Source: Acetobacteraceae bacterium (lineage in GTDB: Bacteria > Pseudomonadota > Alphaproteobacteria > Acetobacterales > Acetobacteraceae). Taken from it: a stretch of 22,408 nt of DNA. The stretch covers positions 1 to 22,408 of the forward strand of contig JASHVB010000279.1 in NCBI GenBank assembly GCA_030039695.1, given 5' to 3'. Below the pieces are notes generated by a model, which was not told the origin of the DNA, ran no database searches, and saw only the letters and a list, made by a program, of their open reading frames with translations. Shown in pieces: positions 21,724-22,408 of the stretch (its first letter is position 1; every line of letters starts with the position of its first letter). Both the position numbers and the translations under genes were made by a program.

Positions 21724-22329
21724 TCAGCCGCGCGCCAGGCGGCGCTGCACAAATTCCAGCCGGTCCTGGCCCCAGAAAATCTCATCGCCGATCACGTAAC
21801 TGGGCGCGCCGAACACGCCGCGGTTGAGCGCCGCCTGAGTGTCCCGATTGCGCATCTCGGTCCATTTCGGATCGGCGCCAAGCTTCATCACGGCGTCGGG
21901 ATCGAGGCCAACGTCCTTGATCAGCACGGCCAGCACCGAGGGATCGCCCGGGTTCAGCTCGTTTTGCCACACGGCTTTTAGAATGCGATGCCCCAGCTTG
22001 ATCGCCGGCTGCTCGCCAATCGTCTCGCGCACCGCGATGACGCAGGGCGCGGTTCTCGATTCATCAGCGGGAAAATGCTTTGGTTGAAGATTGATCGGAA
22101 TGTTGAGTTCGTCGCGCCAGCGGCGTAGCTCCATCAGCCGATACGCCTGACGTTGCGGTGAACGACGCGGCAGTGGCAGACCGCCGGAGCCGGCGAACAC
22201 TGTGCCGAAATCAACCGGATAGACACGCATCGTCGCGTCGTTCGCGATGGCCAAGGCCTCGATGCGCGCGCCGCCCATATGCGTCCACGGTGAGTTCAGC
22301 GAGACGTAGTAGTCGATGTGCAGGCCCAT
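21724..22329 (-). CDS. DsbA-family thioredoxin-fold protein, 2-hydroxychromene-2-carboxylate isomerase-like
   Basis: 201-residue cytoplasmic protein of the DsbA/kappa-GST fold. The N terminus MGLHIDYYVSLNSPWTHMGG has Ser10 and Ser13 where redox-active DsbA proteins carry CxxC. A seryl motif here is typical of the glutathione-using 2-hydroxychromene-2-carboxylate (HCCA) isomerases of aromatic degradation. Near the C terminus, RGVFGAPSYVIGDEIFWGQD followed by RLEFV contains the cis-proline loop and the WGQDRL end typical of that family. A disulfide oxidoreductase role is unlikely. ATG 22329 is chosen (GGGAG seven bases upstream); the longer frame starts only with TTG at 22383. It is the first visible gene of the four-gene operon, two bases before the oxidoreductase. 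Confidence 0.85.
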   Translation of the reverse strand: MGLHIDYYVSLNSPWTHMGGARIEALAIANDATMRVYPVDFGTVFAGSGGLPLPRRSPQRQAYRLMELRRWRDELNIPINLQPKHFPADESRTAPCVIAVRETIGEQPAIKLGHRILKAVWQNELNPGDPSVLAVLIKDVGLDPDAVMKLGADPKWTEMRNRDTQAALNRGVFGAPSYVIGDEIFWGQDRLEFVQRRLARG

Positions 22330-22408
22330 GCGGCGTCTCCCGATTGCGTCGGCGATACTGCGGGAGGCGGCGGGGTTGGGCAAGGCATTAGCAAATCGGC
22401 GAAGGGTT

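Overview
The window is GC-rich, densely packed bacterial DNA. Gene content and order (urtABCDE running into ureDABCEFG, a short-form UreE, a UrtB with a periplasmic N-terminal extension, paired acyl-CoA dehydrogenases) suggest a proteobacterium. No rRNA or other taxonomic marker is present, so this is an inference from gene families only.

Positions 1-10001 (+ strand) form one nitrogen-acquisition block: the end of urtA (urea-binding protein), urtB and urtC (permeases), urtD and urtE (ATPases), then ureD, ureA, ureB, ureC, ureE, ureF and ureG. Most neighbours overlap by 1-26 bases, which indicates translational coupling: urea is imported and hydrolysed by products of what looks like one transcription unit. 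The breaks are informative. A GC-rich hairpin followed by a T-rich run lies between urtA and urtB. A 76-base GC-rich spacer lies between urtD and urtE. A gap of about 620 bases splits the structural genes ureA and ureB.

That gap is the most unusual part of the window. On the minus strand it holds a nearly full-length but dead BrnT/BrnA-type toxin-antitoxin pair. The toxin reading frame (5913-6224) has two in-frame stop codons. The antitoxin frame (5624-5923) has AGG where a start codon overlapping the toxin end is expected, and it has lost several residues I expect to be conserved. The relic fills nearly all the space between ureA and ureB.

Positions 9998-18060 (- strand, convergent with ureG and overlapping its end by 4 bases) carry two large signalling genes. 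The upstream one encodes a 2113-residue soluble hybrid histidine kinase with eleven exact-length 92-residue HAMP-type repeats (276 bp each, 14464-17499), then GAF, coiled coil, HisKA, HATPase and three receiver domains. The downstream one encodes a 568-residue receiver-kinase-receiver protein. Together they look like a cytosolic phosphorelay with no DNA-binding output in view. A gene-poor region of about 357 bases (18061-18417) precedes the large kinase and contains a near-perfect dyad.

Positions 18418-22329 (- strand) form a tight four-gene catabolic operon, in transcription order: a DsbA/HCCA-isomerase-like thioredoxin-fold protein, an LLM-class (luciferase-like) oxidoreductase, and two dissimilar acyl-CoA dehydrogenase-family subunits. 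The two subunits probably form a heteromeric enzyme acting on an unusual acyl-CoA such as a steroid, terpenoid or aromatic-derived substrate. Nothing in the sequence ties this operon to urea metabolism.
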